Assembly (NCBI RefSeq): GCF_030247195.1
Contig: NC_080672.1
Coordinates: 6,014,001 to 6,078,000 of the forward strand
Length of the DNA stretch: 64,000 nucleotides
DNA from: Topomyia yanbarensis
Taxonomy: Eukaryota > Arthropoda > Insecta > Diptera > Culicidae
Reading direction: 5' to 3'
Part shown: positions 30,885 through 43,190 of the stretch, piece after piece
Position numbering within the stretch: position 1 is the first letter of the stretch
Layout of the letters: the number at the start of each line of letters is the position of its first letter
Position numbers and translations under genes: made by a program
Notes under the pieces: generated by a model
Databases searched by the model: none
Told to the model about the DNA's origin: nothing
The model's input: the letters and a program-made list of their open reading frames with translations, nothing else

Positions 30885-31045
30885 TCAGGTAATGCCCTAA
30901 AAAAGGAAGCTGCATAAAAAGAATCGCAGAACTTTGAAAATCCGCATAGAAAAAACCGCATAACTTTGAAAATCCGCATAAAAAACCGCATAACTTTGAA
31001 AATCCGCATAAAAAAATCGCATAAAAAACCGCATAAAAAAGACTT
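30885..31045 (+). repeat. minisatellite, CCGCATAACTTTGAAAAT unit
   Basis: Three to four head-to-tail copies of CCGCATAACTTTGAAAATCC with a GCATAAAAAA spacer, period about 30-33 bp, at the right end of the TA-flanked element. One more unit lies at its left end (about 29637-29670), in the same orientation. Confidence 0.8.
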
Positions 31046-31052
31046 CAGTGTA

Positions 31053-32015
31053 TTGAAATGGTCCAACCTCACTGCCAAGTAAAAAATCGACTTTTTTATT
31101 ATTTTCAAATTAGTTTAATGTGATCCGAAAATTCATTCGGAAAAATTCTTTTGAAGTTACCAAGCGAAAAGTTAAGGAATTTTTTTTAGGTGATTCTTCA
31201 TTCATCAGTACACGGTCCAAAAATATTAAATTTGTAAAAAATTGTGGTGTCTAAAAATATTTAATGATCGCCTCGAAAAATGACAAAAGCCACCCCGCTT
31301 TACGGTAATAAGTTTCACGCAAACTTTAATCATGAAAATTGATAAATAATTTGATACGAAAACAGAGAAGATCGTTCTACTACATCCGTTACGAAAGATA
31401 ATCCATAACAAGTAATTTATAAATCCTAAAACACTGCATGTTTCTGATTGGAATCACTGGAGTTAAATTGTAAAATTGATATGCAGAGGATGTTCATGAT
31501 GCCATTTATTCCTGCCTATGTCACCAGCAATCGTTATTGGCTGGTGGAACACCTTTTAACTGAACCGCTTTTAAACTGAATCTCTGATGGTTGGAAAATC
31601 GCAACGTCCAAATCAATTGAATGACAAATTTTGTTAGACATTGTTGACAGTTAAAGATGCGAACAGATGGATTCACACCACGGGTCAGTCGTTCCTAGCG
31701 AACCCAATTCGTTTGTTGGACTGAGGTGGTGGTCTAACCAGTGGGTCTCGATTGTAGATGATTTTGTAGCGCGTGGATACGTTTTTGTTTTTATTTTGTT
31801 TCAAAACAAAAATACAATCTGCACCAGACTCGTCAATTATTGATTACATGCGTTCCTTTGAATGATCCAAAGGTGCGTCATTTTTGACGGTAGATTAAAT
31901 CTATTTTTAGCTAAGTAAATCGAATAAATGAGAGTTTTTTTGGATCCATTCATCACTATTCACGTACTGCAGTTTCACCTGCTATCTTGCTTGCTCTAGT
32001 TAAGGGGGTAGTTTG
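31053..32015. other. intron DNA, nothing recognised
   Basis: AT-rich, with no coding homology or repeat structure that I can name. Confidence 0.45.
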
Positions 32016-32019
32016 CTTA

Positions 32020-32470
32020 GAAAGACAAAAAAGAAGCTGCCTTCGCCTTTTTCGTTAAAAAATGTCCGACTTATGAGTTAATCAGTGAAGCAACCTGTTT
32101 CAGAATATATTGGCAGCCCAAGAACGAATCTTATGCTTTATCCAACTAATCATCAGTAGTAAAACTAATTATGAACCAACGAAGTCACTCGCAGCACCTG
32201 CTCCAGCCAATTCGTCCGTTAATTCATTTCCAGTAATGCCAGAATGACTGGGTACCAATAAAGGTAGATAGCATTGCTGACTTCTTCGATGTAATTACTA
32301 ATTTCGATCGCAAATCTGCCGAACTAAGTGCGTTTAGTACAGCGTGAAGTGCCGCTCGTATGCTACACTGCATCGCGAAATTTTTTTTGAAATACGATGC
32401 AGTATCTACCGAGCCAATGGGATTGGTTTAGTCTCATGTCACGACAGTAGACACCAACACTGGCTCGGCC
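32020..32470 (-). pseudogene. non-LTR retrotransposon RNase H relic
   Basis: The minus strand, across frames, gives VFQKKFRDAV (equivalent to VFQAE in active elements), then VPSHSGITGNELTDELAGAG and ASDFVG, then WIKHKIRSWAANI. This is the end of the LINE RNase H domain (VPGHSGIxGNExADELA) and its following region, as in Jockey/I-type elements. RNase H removes the RNA strand during copying. There are frameshifts, and the polymerase part was not confidently seen to the right. Confidence 0.7.
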
Positions 32471-33915
32471 ATCCAACAAAGATCCGACAGTGTAACAAAT
32501 TACGTATTCTTCAAGTTACGGTATATACTTTCATTCTTCAAGTTATCGCTCCATACTGCCAGATAGTCATTGCTCGTGAGTAGAAATTCTCACATTTAAA
32601 GTTCTGAAAGCAAAATCTCTTCATCAGAGGCTCATAAAAAAGGTGTTTTTTAGGATTTTAGGAATATGTTTTGCTGTACAAAATAGGCTCTCGAACAAAT
32701 GGTCTAATTCCCAGTGGAAAACAGGGACATTCATGGGGCCCATATTATTGGCTCGAAACAAAACTCGTCCAAATGTCAACTGACGATAGGTTCATCCGGA
32801 GTGTTCATTTGTGTTTACCTTTTGCTAGCGTTGCCAATTTTATTTTGAATCCACGACCCAATGTGGCTACGCCACATCGCTTTTGCACGTGCTAGGGATA
32901 GCCCTTTTGTTTGAGTAAGACGGGCAAACGAGTGGATCACAGGTTTGCTTGCTTCCAACGGCGGGTCGGCTAGAATTGGTTGCGTCACTGGAGCCGGAAT
33001 ATGAATTAGAACCAGCCAGCATTCCTGCTGAGCTTAACTGGGAAGTTTCCAAAAATTTAATCTGGGAAATAAAAATTTTCTGACAACGCTCCAGCACCCC
33101 GTTGAACTCTAACGATTTCACCCCCTGGGAGCAAGTTGAGCGCTATGGAATGAACTTTGTTTACTTTCGACAAGTTTTGATTCGAGTCGACAACATCCAG
33201 CCCATTCATGAACCGAACCAAACTGGAGGAATCAGGAATCATAATATATTGGCTTAAATGGCAACAATGGCAATGGGAACCAAACTGCAAAGTTTCGTTC
33301 GAATCGGAGATGGTCCGATTTTAGGAAATGCTGCTTTCTCATGGTATTCATCACACCAGAAGTAGCATTAATTTTGTTCCTAATTTTCAATCTCACTGGA
33401 TGGCTATTTTTATAATTGATAATAATAAAAAAAAACCTTTCAAGTGTTCATAAAACCGAAGCGATGTACTAGATCCAATGCCAATTTTCATTTTCCTTCT
33501 AATTTACTACTTATACGTTTTCAGTACACTCAAGTTGCTCTTATTGTCGAACAGCGTTTTCCTGTACAATCAGTTCAGTAGGAGCCTGCGCAGCATAACT
33601 TGCGTTTGGTTGTTAAGGAGTTAGTACATACCTTTTAATTTTTCAAAAAATTCAAAAAAAAATTTTTTATTACTCTATCCTTGAGAATATTTTCCCAAAT
33701 TTTTATAGAGATCCGAGAAATAGATCGAAAGTTACAGCGCTTCCAAGCGCGCTTCATCGTCCAAGAGCAGTGGTAATTTTAAATTTTAAACGAGACTTTC
33801 ATGAAATGTCGCTTTTACAAAAATGGTTTTTTCGTGATCACGATTGCCGAAAAACCACTCAATCGATTTTCTTCATTTTTTTTCAATTGATAGTAATTAT
33901 TTTTTTCTCGTACCC
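32471..33915. other. intron DNA, probably old repeat debris
   Basis: No confident domain. A minus-strand piece near 33225-33265 (CHLSQYIMIPD in translation) resembles, in inverse, a piece at 35895-35940, so an old repeat occurs here twice. Confidence 0.4.
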
Positions 33916-33931
33916 TAACGATTCCTTTTTT

Positions 33932-34087
33932 TATTATGTAGGTTTTAACCTTAGGGTCATTCGCCTCTTTTCGGGTTAGAGAAATCACTTTTGGAAAAAC
34001 CTCTAATGTGTAGGGTTGGGAATCAAACCCAGGTGAGCTGCGTACAAGGCAATCGATTTACCAACTACGTTCTGCCCGTCCCCTTCT
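33932..34087 (-). mobile_element. Feilai-type SINE
   Basis: Minus-strand copy with the full head (GGGGACGGGCAGAACGTAG on its own strand), a B-box-like GGTTTGATTCCC and tail. The flanks TAACGATTCCTTTTTT (33916-33931) and TAACTATTCCTTTTTT (34088-34103) form a 16-bp duplication with one difference. Confidence 0.88.
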
Positions 34088-34230
34088 TAACTATTCCTTT
34101 TTTATGAATAAATTTTTGTTTTGTAGATGAGAATTTTTTAATACAATTTTTAGAGCTTAAAGCAGTGATTTTTAGGGAAAACGTTCCCGAATGCAGGAAA
34201 AAATTATTATTTATTAAACTAATTGTTAAC

Positions 34231-34359
34231 AGCGTTTTCGTTATTGCTTGGTGCTACAGCGATGTAGTGCAAAGAAAGAGATAGACTGATTACACCCAAG
34301 TTTGAATGAGTGTAGCACCGACTACACCGGTGTAGTGCACTATCAAAAACGAAAATGCT
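34231..34359. mobile_element. small MITE with AGCRTTTTCGTT ends
   Basis: AGCGTTTTCGTTATTGCTTG at the left and, reversed, AGCATTTTCGTTTTTGATAG at the right, both followed by a GTGCxCTACA-type block. Inside lies CTACACCGGTGTAG, which is also part of the MITE at 16293. 129 bp; no clear target duplication. Confidence 0.6.
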
Positions 34360-35168
34360 ATAAGATACTAGGAATACTCATACTAATGGAATTTTTTGAG
34401 TTTTGAGATTTTAGTAGATCTATTGTGCTGCTTTATGTGTTTACCCAAATTCAAACAGGTTCAGCAGTGCAAGTGAATGCATGGGACGTAAACACCCTGC
34501 CTCAAAGGCCCTGCTTTTAGACAATTCTGCTCAGTTGTTATGCAAGGATTAAAGTTAAAAAGACTAAACATTTCTCACCTAAGTATTAGTGATATTTACG
34601 TGCCAAGAATTTAAAATGGCATAATCTTTTGACTAAACCACTAGTCAAAATATCACCAACATTTTTCTCCGACGAAGTGTCTGTTTGGGGTTTTGTTATA
34701 ATATCAGGGGTTTGGGCTCCTCTCCAAACCTATTCGCCCAGCGCACCGATAAACATCCAATCGAAGTTTAATTTTTTGATTGCATCACAAAAAAGGCTCT
34801 GGCGTGTTGTGCCTGTTTACCGTTAAACTTATATGCTTCCAACGTGGTCAATACTTAGGAAAAGGCTTCAATACTGACTGCCACCTGGACAATACCCTCG
34901 TCACAATAGCTTAGCCTTCGCAGTCGCCTAATTCTAAACCAATTGAAAACATCTGGACTTGTATAAAACATAAGCATTGGGGAAAAACGTCACTTTGAAA
35001 CAGGTCCTACGAAAAAATCGATAGTAATTGCGGATTATAACATGTGAATGTATACCGGAATATACGAACAATTTTAAAATAAATTTTGCCCTTTATGCTG
35101 TATATGGTTATACATATCTGATTGTATAACAATATATAAGCGAACGGAGGTCTTAGCGGAATGTACGT

Positions 35169-35240
35169 ACTTTACATAGGTTTTTCTACCATTTAATTCC
35201 ATTATGTGGAATTAAATGGTAGAAAAACCTTTGTAAAGTG
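35169..35240. repeat. hairpin with 33-bp arms
   Basis: ACTTTACATAGGTTTTTCTA followed by CCATTTAATTCCA is mirrored after a short loop. The adjoining GCGAACGGAGGTCTTAG (from about 35143) is the reverse complement of the flank of the hairpin at 2737, so this is a second copy of that family. Confidence 0.8.
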
Positions 35241-35394
35241 ATTGTATAACCTTTTAGATCCGTTGCACGAAATCAAATATATACCTCATCTCCATCTAAA
35301 CAACTTGCAATATTACTATGTTGAGCTCACCAAGGCATAGCGCTACATAAGGTGAAACGTCAATCGCACAAGTCAGTATTATGTTCAAGCCCTA

Positions 35395-35447
35395 ATCAGG
35401 AAGGATTCTCAGTGTCAGCATGATCGTAGTACTAGCTTGTACGCTGA
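35395..35447 (+). repeat. fragment of the second tRNA-derived SINE family
   Basis: GGAAGGATTCTCAGTGTCAG followed by CATGATCGTAGTACTAGCTT matches the middle part of the family at 36490 as I remember it. No head or tail is present. Confidence 0.45.
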
Positions 35448-35581
35448 AAAAAAGATGCGATGTCATAAAATAGATATTCTTTTAAAAAAATAAAACCTTG
35501 GTACTACTCTCCACTACATATTGTTTCTAAAGAGCGTTTTTTTTTAAAAAAACGCTGAGTTGATTTTTCATAGCTATTTCG

Positions 35582-36310
35582 AATGCCATTAGGTAGAATG
35601 AGCCATAAGGCAGCAAGCCATTAGGCGGAATGGTTATATAGACGAAACCATGTTTGGACGACTGAAACTCAGAACCATACTAAAGTTTCTTATCCAATGT
35701 GGTAAAGAGCTTTAGGCTTACTCGCAGGCGAGTTGAACTACTTGTGAGTTTAACTTACCTGTTGTTTATTTTTGTTTTTGTGCTGTTATTTTTCCCACCC
35801 TTACAATTCTACTTCCCCACACCTCCTTGTCCTTTCCTTCCGCCCAGGAAAAGATTCAAAACACACGGCAAAGCACAAATCCCCGACTACATACGGGGAA
35901 CGTGTCATTTAAGCCAATATATTCTGATTCCTGATTGTACTTGTAAACTTACAGTCTTCTTCAATAAACATGCTGTTCTATATAGTTTTCTTGATCTTTT
36001 ATTCCAGACGCCTGTGCAATTTATTCGATTGCATACAGCCAGCGAATACGGGGACTGTCCGAAAGTCGATAGCCTCTTCCATGTTCCCTGCTGAACATAA
36101 TTTTAGTTAGTCTAATGACCCATTTGACTAAATGACACATTCGGCCTCATTACCCATTCGGCCCTATGATCCATTCGGCCTAATGATCCATTTGGCCTAA
36201 TGACCGCTTCAGACGATTGGCTTTCTGTCTAATGACCCATTCGGCCTAATGGCATTCAGCTTAACGGCATTCGGTCAAACGACATTTGGCCTAATGGTCC
36301 ACCACCTGCA
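35582..36310. repeat. minisatellite clusters, CATTCGGCCTAATGACC unit
   Basis: About ten imperfect copies of a 17-19-bp unit, CCATTCGGCCTAATGA with variants, lie between 36110 and 36305. A few units occur in reverse at 35582-35630 (GCCATTAGGCGGAATGG). Simple tandem units with no unique spacers, so not a CRISPR array. Confidence 0.85.
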
Positions 36311-36489
36311 AACGATGCTGCAGCAAATCTCATAATCTACCATTCAACGATTAATCAGAAATACTGATAGGCACCATCCAACGCTACCTGTTGATGGATC
36401 CGACCAAGATAGCTTTTAAGGAGCTTACTGCTTCATAAAAAACATTAATATGATTCGAACCAGATTTCCCAACCATTAGAATACCGCGT

Positions 36490-36690
36490 TTGGCGGTTCA
36501 AAGGGTACGGCACTGGTCTTATAAGCCAGTCGTCGTATGTTCGAGTCCCAATCACAAAGAGTTAGTAGCATTTGATCATGACATGTTATGTCCTGTACAC
36601 TAAGAATCGGCTGTGAAGTCTGTCGAAAAAGAAGGTCATGTTCCACCACGGAATGTAGCGCCGCTTTGCTTTGCTTAAAATATTATATGA
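36490..36690 (+). mobile_element. second tRNA-derived SINE family
   Basis: The head folds like a tRNA. It has a CTGGT/GCCAG anticodon stem around a 7-nt loop with a TAT anticodon position, then GTATGTTCGAGTCCC as T arm/B box. After it come TGTCCTGTACACTAAGAATC, CGGCTGTGAAGTCTG and a tail with TTTGCTTTGCTT. The missing discriminator/CCA context and the long 3' body show a SINE rather than a working tRNA gene. I recall this repeat as common in Aedes genomes. A fragment lies at 35395. Confidence 0.7.
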
Positions 36691-36699
36691 TGATCTCAT

Positions 36700-37620
36700 T
36701 AACCCATCAACACACCAAAGTATGCTTTTTATATGGGATCTACCGAGGTGAGCATTTTTATATTTACAATTGTCAAGACTCACGAGCACGATTACTGCAG
36801 ACATTCTAAATAAATGTTAAATAAACTATATAAGTGCAGTGGTAGTTAGGTTTTGTGCCCTTATATACTTTACGTAAGGGGTTTTAAACTAGTTTTTTTC
36901 CTAAGGGAGGAATATTGCATACGAATAGTATGGTTGGAAGAATTTTAGTTTATAGTATGAGTCAAATTTTGATTAGAAAAGTATAGTTCCGCCTTTCTCT
37001 GTAAAGAGGGCGGCAACACTAACTTTATAACGGATTGAGATAAAAATTACCAGTCTTTCACAAAGTTATAGAACAAACATTTTACAGTATTTTTTGGAAC
37101 ATAACCAAAATGTATCTCTCTTTGATAAGTTATTGATGGTGCTCTCTAATTGGTGAAATATGCTCATCCCTACCATCCTTTCGCCAAAAAAATAAAATTC
37201 GTGGGAATCGAATATTAACTTATTCGCCATCATACAAAACTGGCCCAAACTTCACTTCATTAAAAAGTATAAAAACTTCTACTAACTAAACTGGATTCAC
37301 TTGAAATCGACATAGTTGTAGCCAATTCAATTCTTTCTTATTTTTACTTACAATAACAATCTGATGCATACAGCACCACCTAACGGGGGAAATGTGAGAC
37401 TTTGGGTTTTCTCTTTGTAAATTGTCAAAAAATCTCATACCAACTTCAAATCCGTCTGTTCTCTACACTTGTCCGATTTGGTTCAAATTTGGAGCAGACA
37501 CTCTTGGTGCGCCTAAGAATCGCTCCAGACGGTGTCCAAGGTGGTGAATTTTTAAAATCTTTTTTTCTTGGCTGTCTAAAATATAAATGCGAAATATTCT
37601 CCGAATCGCTTTTTTATTTG
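36700..37620. other. intron DNA, nothing recognised
   Basis: No gene or named repeat. GTCCGATTTGGTTCAAATTT at about 37470 resembles GACTGATTTGGCTCAAATTT at about 58613, possibly an old repeat. Confidence 0.4.
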
Positions 37621-37624
37621 AATA

Positions 37625-37967
<343 letters not shown>

Positions 37968-38232
37968 TTTCAATTGGTTTCAATAACATCGCTATCGTCG
38001 TTAATGTTCTTTGTTAACGATAGCAGGCATTAAATCTGGAGGTTTAGTACCACAGGTCCGGACTGGAGATTTAAAATGTTCCCTAAAAATAGGGATATCA
38101 ATGATAATAACCGTTGTTAATAGCGATACAATTAATGTTCAGTAACGTTGAAGTGTAAATGAATTGCGTGGGTAGTGCCTTTAACGCATTTTCATCACGA
38201 ATTCCAAAGGTATAATACTTCATCATACTTAC

Positions 38233-39109
38233 GTTGAGGTTTTGGCACATTTCTTTTGACTTGCATCCATTTATAGGTTGGTGCATTCTGTTGATTTTGT
38301 TGCTGCATGTGATCATGTCGTAACTGTAATAAAGCGCGGTCGCTATCGGAACTAGTCGTATTATTGCTATTTTCCGAAACACTGATATTAGTATCTGATT
38401 CTAACCGTGCAGTGGACAGACTCTGTGATTCGAGAGAATTGGTAGTTGAAAATCCAGATGCACAATTCTGTTGTGAATGCTGTACACTATTTTCGGCATA
38501 TAACTGATGAGACCATGTGGTATTTTGCAAGGAATGATGATTCACAGAATGTTCACTAGATCCGTCGCCCACTGGTGGTAATCCAAAAGTCCCGTAACGA
38601 TGAAGGTGTAACTTGTTTTCCTGATTAATTAAACTATCTCCACAATCCTGTTGGCTGTACATATAATCTAAATTGGTATAACTTAAACCGTTGTCAGCAC
38701 TAATAATCCTTGTTTGTTGGAACGGAGCAGTCGAATTTTGACCGTTGTTATAAAATAAATTCTGAGTTTCACTATCGAAGTAAAGATCCGACGGCGAATT
38801 CGATGTAGTAATTCCATACTCCAATGCAGAAGGGCTATATAGATGACTATGTGAATATGGTTGTTGCTGTGCACAATTTGGTCTACTGTTACAGTTGCCC
38901 GTATTGGTTATGGATTGCGTATTACTCGTTCTGGATTCCGACGGATTAGCAACATCAACAGTTGTTACTGTTTGGCGTTGATGGTAGTAATGATGAGGAT
39001 GATGTTGATGATTTGATGATAAATAAGGATATCCATCTGATACCGCGTCGTTACTTTGAAAGCCAGTCGCGTGCATTGCATGACTTCCATATACACTCAC
39101 ATCAATCAT
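38233..39109 (-). CDS. lab: labial, first coding exon (Hox transcription factor, N-terminal part)
   Basis: This exon encodes 292 residues plus one base of the N-terminal half of Labial, the anterior Hox homeodomain transcription factor that acts in the nucleus to pattern the head and midgut. The hexapeptide core TYKWM (about residues 278-282) followed by QVKRNVPKP is the labial-class PBX/Exd-interaction motif. Other blocks that resemble Drosophila Labial as I remember it are MIDVSVYG at the start, the HSHLYSPSALEYGITTS block (about 87-103), ISADNGLSYTNLDYMYS, and a His-rich stretch at 34-43. The start is supported by an in-frame TAG three codons upstream. The exon ends in ...CCT CAA C followed by GTAAGTAT, a strong donor on the minus strand; the open frame beyond it is intron read-through. 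The homeobox itself is not in this exon and was not found in the window, so the gene is partial here. Seen: motifs, donor, upstream stop. Inferred: identity as the labial orthologue, which is very likely. Confidence 0.95.
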
Positions 39110-40340
39110 ATTGAGCTACATTAATACACTGGAATAAACTGCTCAGCGTTTCACTTTTCAAGAATCGCGCATTTGGCATATTTTAAATGTGACTATACAT
39201 GAGATAACTCTTTTCTCTCACGATTAGATTGATTCAGGCTTCGTGTCAATTAAAACGGTAAATTTCCACATCAATCTGTTTAAAACGTTAACGATGGAAG
39301 CACGCGTGTTTGTTACTCCTTGAACATTTCGATTGAGACTGAATGTCTTGTTTCTACCACCTGCTGGAGAATAGAAACACACCACAAAAAGACTATAGAC
39401 ATATATAGCTTACCTGCTTTCACTTTTGTACTGGTTCTCTATTTCCCTCTTACTTACATTTTATGTTTCACTTCATCGTATGTTGTTTTCAAAAACAACG
39501 TTGGTTATTGGTATCTCTCTCATTTACACTTCATCCAGAACCAATAAGAAAGGGAAATGAGCGCCGCTTGATGCAATACATTTATTTTGGAGGCGGAGTT
39601 TCAATTGTACTGTCTGGTGAATCCGAAAGCATGATGCCAGTGTAATGCTGTGGGGTTGTTTTATTTCATGACTTATACAGTAAATATAACAATTAAATTA
39701 TGTGTAGCAATGGTTACTGCATATGTGGAAAACATATTATAATTTATAGCAGTAACTTACTATAAGAAGTTCACATCAATAACACTTACATAGAAAAGGC
39801 AAACAACATGTCAATTTTTAGATATTTCTATGCCATTGCTATTTTTAAAATGGCTACAATAAAATACATTTAAATGAACTGCATCACACGTTAGTTGGTT
39901 CAAGCACATGTTGTTTATTTTAATAACGACACAAAGTCCTAATCTAATATATTTTTTAATTATAAGTACAAATTGTTTCGATGGTATTGACACAAGATTG
40001 TATTATTGAATATATCAAAGCATATTTGGTACAACTTAGTTGCAGTACAACAGAAATTGTTGACGACATTCTTCATGTAATATTATCTGAAATATTACAG
40101 AATTGGTATGTACAATAGATTGTATCCATTTTGAACATTATTAATGAAGTGAATTTTTTTTCGCTATATTAAGTATTATTTTGATATGGTGTCTATTATT
40201 AGTCCGTGATATGGGTAGGTATTATTGTAAAACTGGAGATCTCACTGTGTGATAATAAAATCTCTATTTTTAAATATGAAAAAATCACGTGCATCGATAT
40301 CTGCTGTCCTCACGAGACGCAGCATATTGTACTGCATTTG
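39110..40340 (-). promoter_or_regulatory. 5' flank and probable 5' UTR/promoter region of labial
   Basis: This is the DNA just upstream of the labial start codon. It is AT-rich, with no long open frame and no repeat that I recognise, which makes it one of the longer transposon-free stretches near the gene and the natural place for the 5' UTR and promoter. No TATA box, initiator or transcript start could be assigned with confidence. Confidence 0.35.
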
Positions 40341-40346
40341 TGACGG

Positions 40347-40514
40347 GAGAAGAATGTCAATTATAAAAGATAGTGGGATTTCAATTTTAAAAAAAGTGTT
40401 TCTCACAAGTTTCCTATCTCATGCCTCCACGCGAGTCCCTAGACCGGCGACGACTGGGTGCTACCAGCCTTCTGCCGATAGTAGCAGAATGAGAGGGTGC
40501 GAACCGATCTAGTC
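40347..40514. repeat. tandem duplication copy 1 (168 bp)
   Basis: Starts GAGAAGAATGTCAATTATAA and ends GCGAACCGATCTAGTC. It is followed at once by a second copy. It lacks about 20 bp (AGTCTATGACATTTGGTCTA) present in copy 2. Confidence 0.9.
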
Positions 40515-40701
40515 GAGAAAACAATGTCAATTATAAAAGATAGTGGGATTTCGATTTTAAAAAAAGTGTTTCTCACAAGTTTCCTATCTCATGCCTCCAC
40601 GCGAGTCTAAGTCTATGACATTTGGTCTATAGACCGGCGATGACTGGGTGCTACCAGCCTTCTACCGATAGCAGAATGAGAGGGTGCGAACCGATCTAGT
40701 C
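40515..40701. repeat. tandem duplication copy 2 (187 bp)
   Basis: Head-to-tail with 40347-40514 and nearly identical apart from the extra block after GCGAGTC and a 3-bp difference in GATAGTAGCAGA/GATAGCAGA. It lies about 1.4 kb upstream of the labial start. Confidence 0.9.
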
Positions 40702-41531
40702 GAGAAAAAATTGCCGTAAAAATGAATAGTTGATCGGAAATTAGCCCCAATAAGACTTTAATCTGACTTGTATCGATGATCACAGGTCAATACGTACTGA
40801 AAATTCGCCGCGTCTGTTTTTGTCTGTTTGCCGTTGTTGCTAACAAACCCGTGCATCAGGTTTACAATCCTTTATATTTCCCTTCAGTGTTTGTTATTAT
40901 CGCTCGTATACTTGTATTCCACAAACAATTCGATATAGAAAATAAGAAAAACTTTCCTTGGTTTATAACATATCGCGCTATCATAACTCTTTACCTGTAT
41001 AATGTGTTATCACTCGGTAGTTTGCAACCCAATAAATATATCGTAGAGAAGAAGTAGCGAATTCTGTTTAAATACTGTTGCAATAAATAGTGATCCGGCC
41101 CATTACGCAGATAAGATTAGCTTTTCTAGGCAATACTGCCACGGTCAGCTGTGTGGAGTTCAAATTACTTTTGTTTATGGAACATAGGATACTCTCGGTA
41201 GCCGGCTGCCCAGAGCTTAAAAAGAACCAACAACTAAACAAGACCTTTTCTTTTTCGAGTGATCGTGTACTCGAAGACTAACTAAACAACTACCTAATAA
41301 AATATGATTTACAGGTCGCATCGCCTGCTTGGAGCGAATCCTAGACCTTATACCCTTCCAAATCAGCAACTCCGCGACACCTATGGAAGAGTCTGATGAA
41401 TCGTTAAATAGGTGGAGCATCAACACTTCCCGTCTACCTTATCCTTTATTCTTCCGCGTGAACGATGGAGATGGAGGCGGTCGGCAATGATGGCTCATGC
41501 TGTTGAGGTTTTAATATGTGTCGGCTTGGTA

Positions 41532-41860
41532 CACTGAAAAAAATCCAAACGTTAATTCTATTTGCTTCAAACCGCTTAAAATTCATATGAAGAAGAAATG
41601 CTATTATTATCACGCGCACACATAACTTCTATGTGTCAACTGTATAAACTATGTATGCACACACATAAGTTATATTTGTATATTGTTATAGAATGGGGTT
41701 TTATGTGCCTAATAGTTATGAAATGTAAATGTAAGATTAATATTTCTTATAAATACACACATTAGGTTTATGTACCAGCAAATAGTGTCTATATGCCTCC
41801 GTTAATTGCAAAAATCTATGTGTAAAATCAATAGGCATAACGTTTACTTTTTTTTTAGTG
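41532..41860. mobile_element. MITE, 329 bp, CACTGAAAAAAA ends, TA duplication
   Basis: Inverted ends CACTGAAAAAAATCCAAACG and, reversed, CACTAAAAAAAAAGTAAACG. TA flanks both sides (41530-41531, 41861-41862). Same terminal CACTGAA and TA target as the element at 29602. Internal AT-rich sequence with ACACACAT words; no frame. Confidence 0.75.
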
Positions 41861-41862
41861 TA

Positions 41863-43190
41863 GGAATTCCTACTTACCATTACCATGATGAAGTCATTAT
41901 GGAATCCGTCAAAATCATCGTCACAACGCAACTCAATGGGGTTTGTTTCAAATGATGATAAGTGTAATATTATGGCACTGCATATGAAAAGTACACTTTG
42001 CATTTAAAATCAAATGAAATACGGTTATTGAGGTTGTGTTACCTGTAGTAATGGAACACAAAATCCTGGAATCGTCCCATTTTGATACCAAAATATACGT
42101 GTTGAATAAAAATAATACCTGCATTTTGGTACAATGCAACCCTTTTGATTCAGAATATTCCTAACCTAGAGCTGAAGCTCCAGAAATCTATCCAGGGAGC
42201 AAAATAATAGGCTCAGAAGTGACATGTAGTTTATGTGTAGAACACTGTGATAGAAGTGCGAATTTGAAACGATAGCAAACTCACATACGGAAAATGTAAT
42301 GATTTCTTCGCTTTAGGAAAACGGTGAGAATTTGAGGGGAGAGGGAACTATTTGTAAAATTGTGCGGTAAGACTTCGTAGCGTGTAGTTGTAAATACGCA
42401 AGTTACGAACTTATCTTCCAGAAAGGAATATTTTAACTATTTGCTCAAAAATAATCTTAAAATTTATTTTTTATCTTCATGAATTACGCAAACGCATTTC
42501 TTATTTAGTGAATTTCATGAGTTATGACCCTAAACCATACTTTGGGCCAGTTATTCGAATTGTTCATCTGAGAACTTTCAATAGCCGAAATACCCATGCG
42601 CAATTACAATTCTGTATCCAGAGCTGTACTGCAGCATATAGCTGCAGGTTCAAATCCCAGTCAGTAGAGCGAACTTTTTCACGTGTTCAATCTCTGTTAT
42701 TACTGTTATTTATTTTTCAATTTGTTTCCCTGTTATCCACTGCCTTAGCAAAACCGATATTGAAGGTTTAACTTCAAAATCAAGATACAAATTTTTGTTA
42801 GATTATTTAAGTACTGTACTCCGCTTATATAAAAATAATTAGAAAAAAACTAGATTAAAACATTTTCATTATATCCCAAAAAAAATTGTTATTTTTGATT
42901 GTAAAGCCTATGAATTTGCCAGAAATTTATTCAAGAGAACGATCGTTTCACAGATTACATATTCAAAATTAACTATGCATCGTTTAAACTCAGTTGAATA
43001 AAGTACCATAAACAACAATTTTGAAAGTGTAATTCATACTTCGATATAACGTACAATTCGATATAGCGCACATTTTTCAAAAAGAAATGTATCTCATATC
43101 GAAGATTACACATACAACGAACTTGTATTAAATTTCAAAGTATTTATAACGAGCAGAAGACCAGTTCTGTTTCTCATCTCGCTCAGTTAT
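41863..43190. other. 5' flank DNA, nothing firm
   Basis: Mostly unassigned. A B-box-like GGTTCAAATCC near 42650 after CATATAGCTGCA hints at a tRNA-derived repeat, but no A box or body could be matched. Confidence 0.35.

Larger units (their letters stand above)
29602..31050. mobile_element. TA-flanked element with CACTGAAGT ends (1449 bp), composite
   Basis: The ends are inverted: CACTGAAGTTTTTTTTATGCGG and, reversed, CACTGAAGTCTTTTTTATGCGG. The dinucleotide TA flanks both (29600-29601, 31051-31052), as for Tc1/mariner-type insertions. The body holds a GC-rich repeat block, a copy of the CA-type repeat and a GCATAAAAAACC minisatellite, so it has been invaded or assembled from repeats. Confidence 0.65.

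Noticed and set aside
36110..36305. CRISPR-like array
   Set aside because: The units are directly tandem with no unique equal-length spacers, and the genome is eukaryotic.
36500..36560. tRNA-Ile(UAU)-like gene
   Set aside because: The cloverleaf-like head is joined to a SINE body and has no proper acceptor stem, so it is a SINE promoter.
38195..38232. C-terminal extension of the labial frame (RKYDEVLYLWNS)
   Set aside because: It lies beyond a GTAAGTAT donor directly after the conserved KPQ, so it is intron read-through.
42595..42680. Possible tRNA-derived SINE (B-box-like GGTTCAAATCC)
   Set aside because: No A box, body or tail could be matched, so it was left out as a feature.
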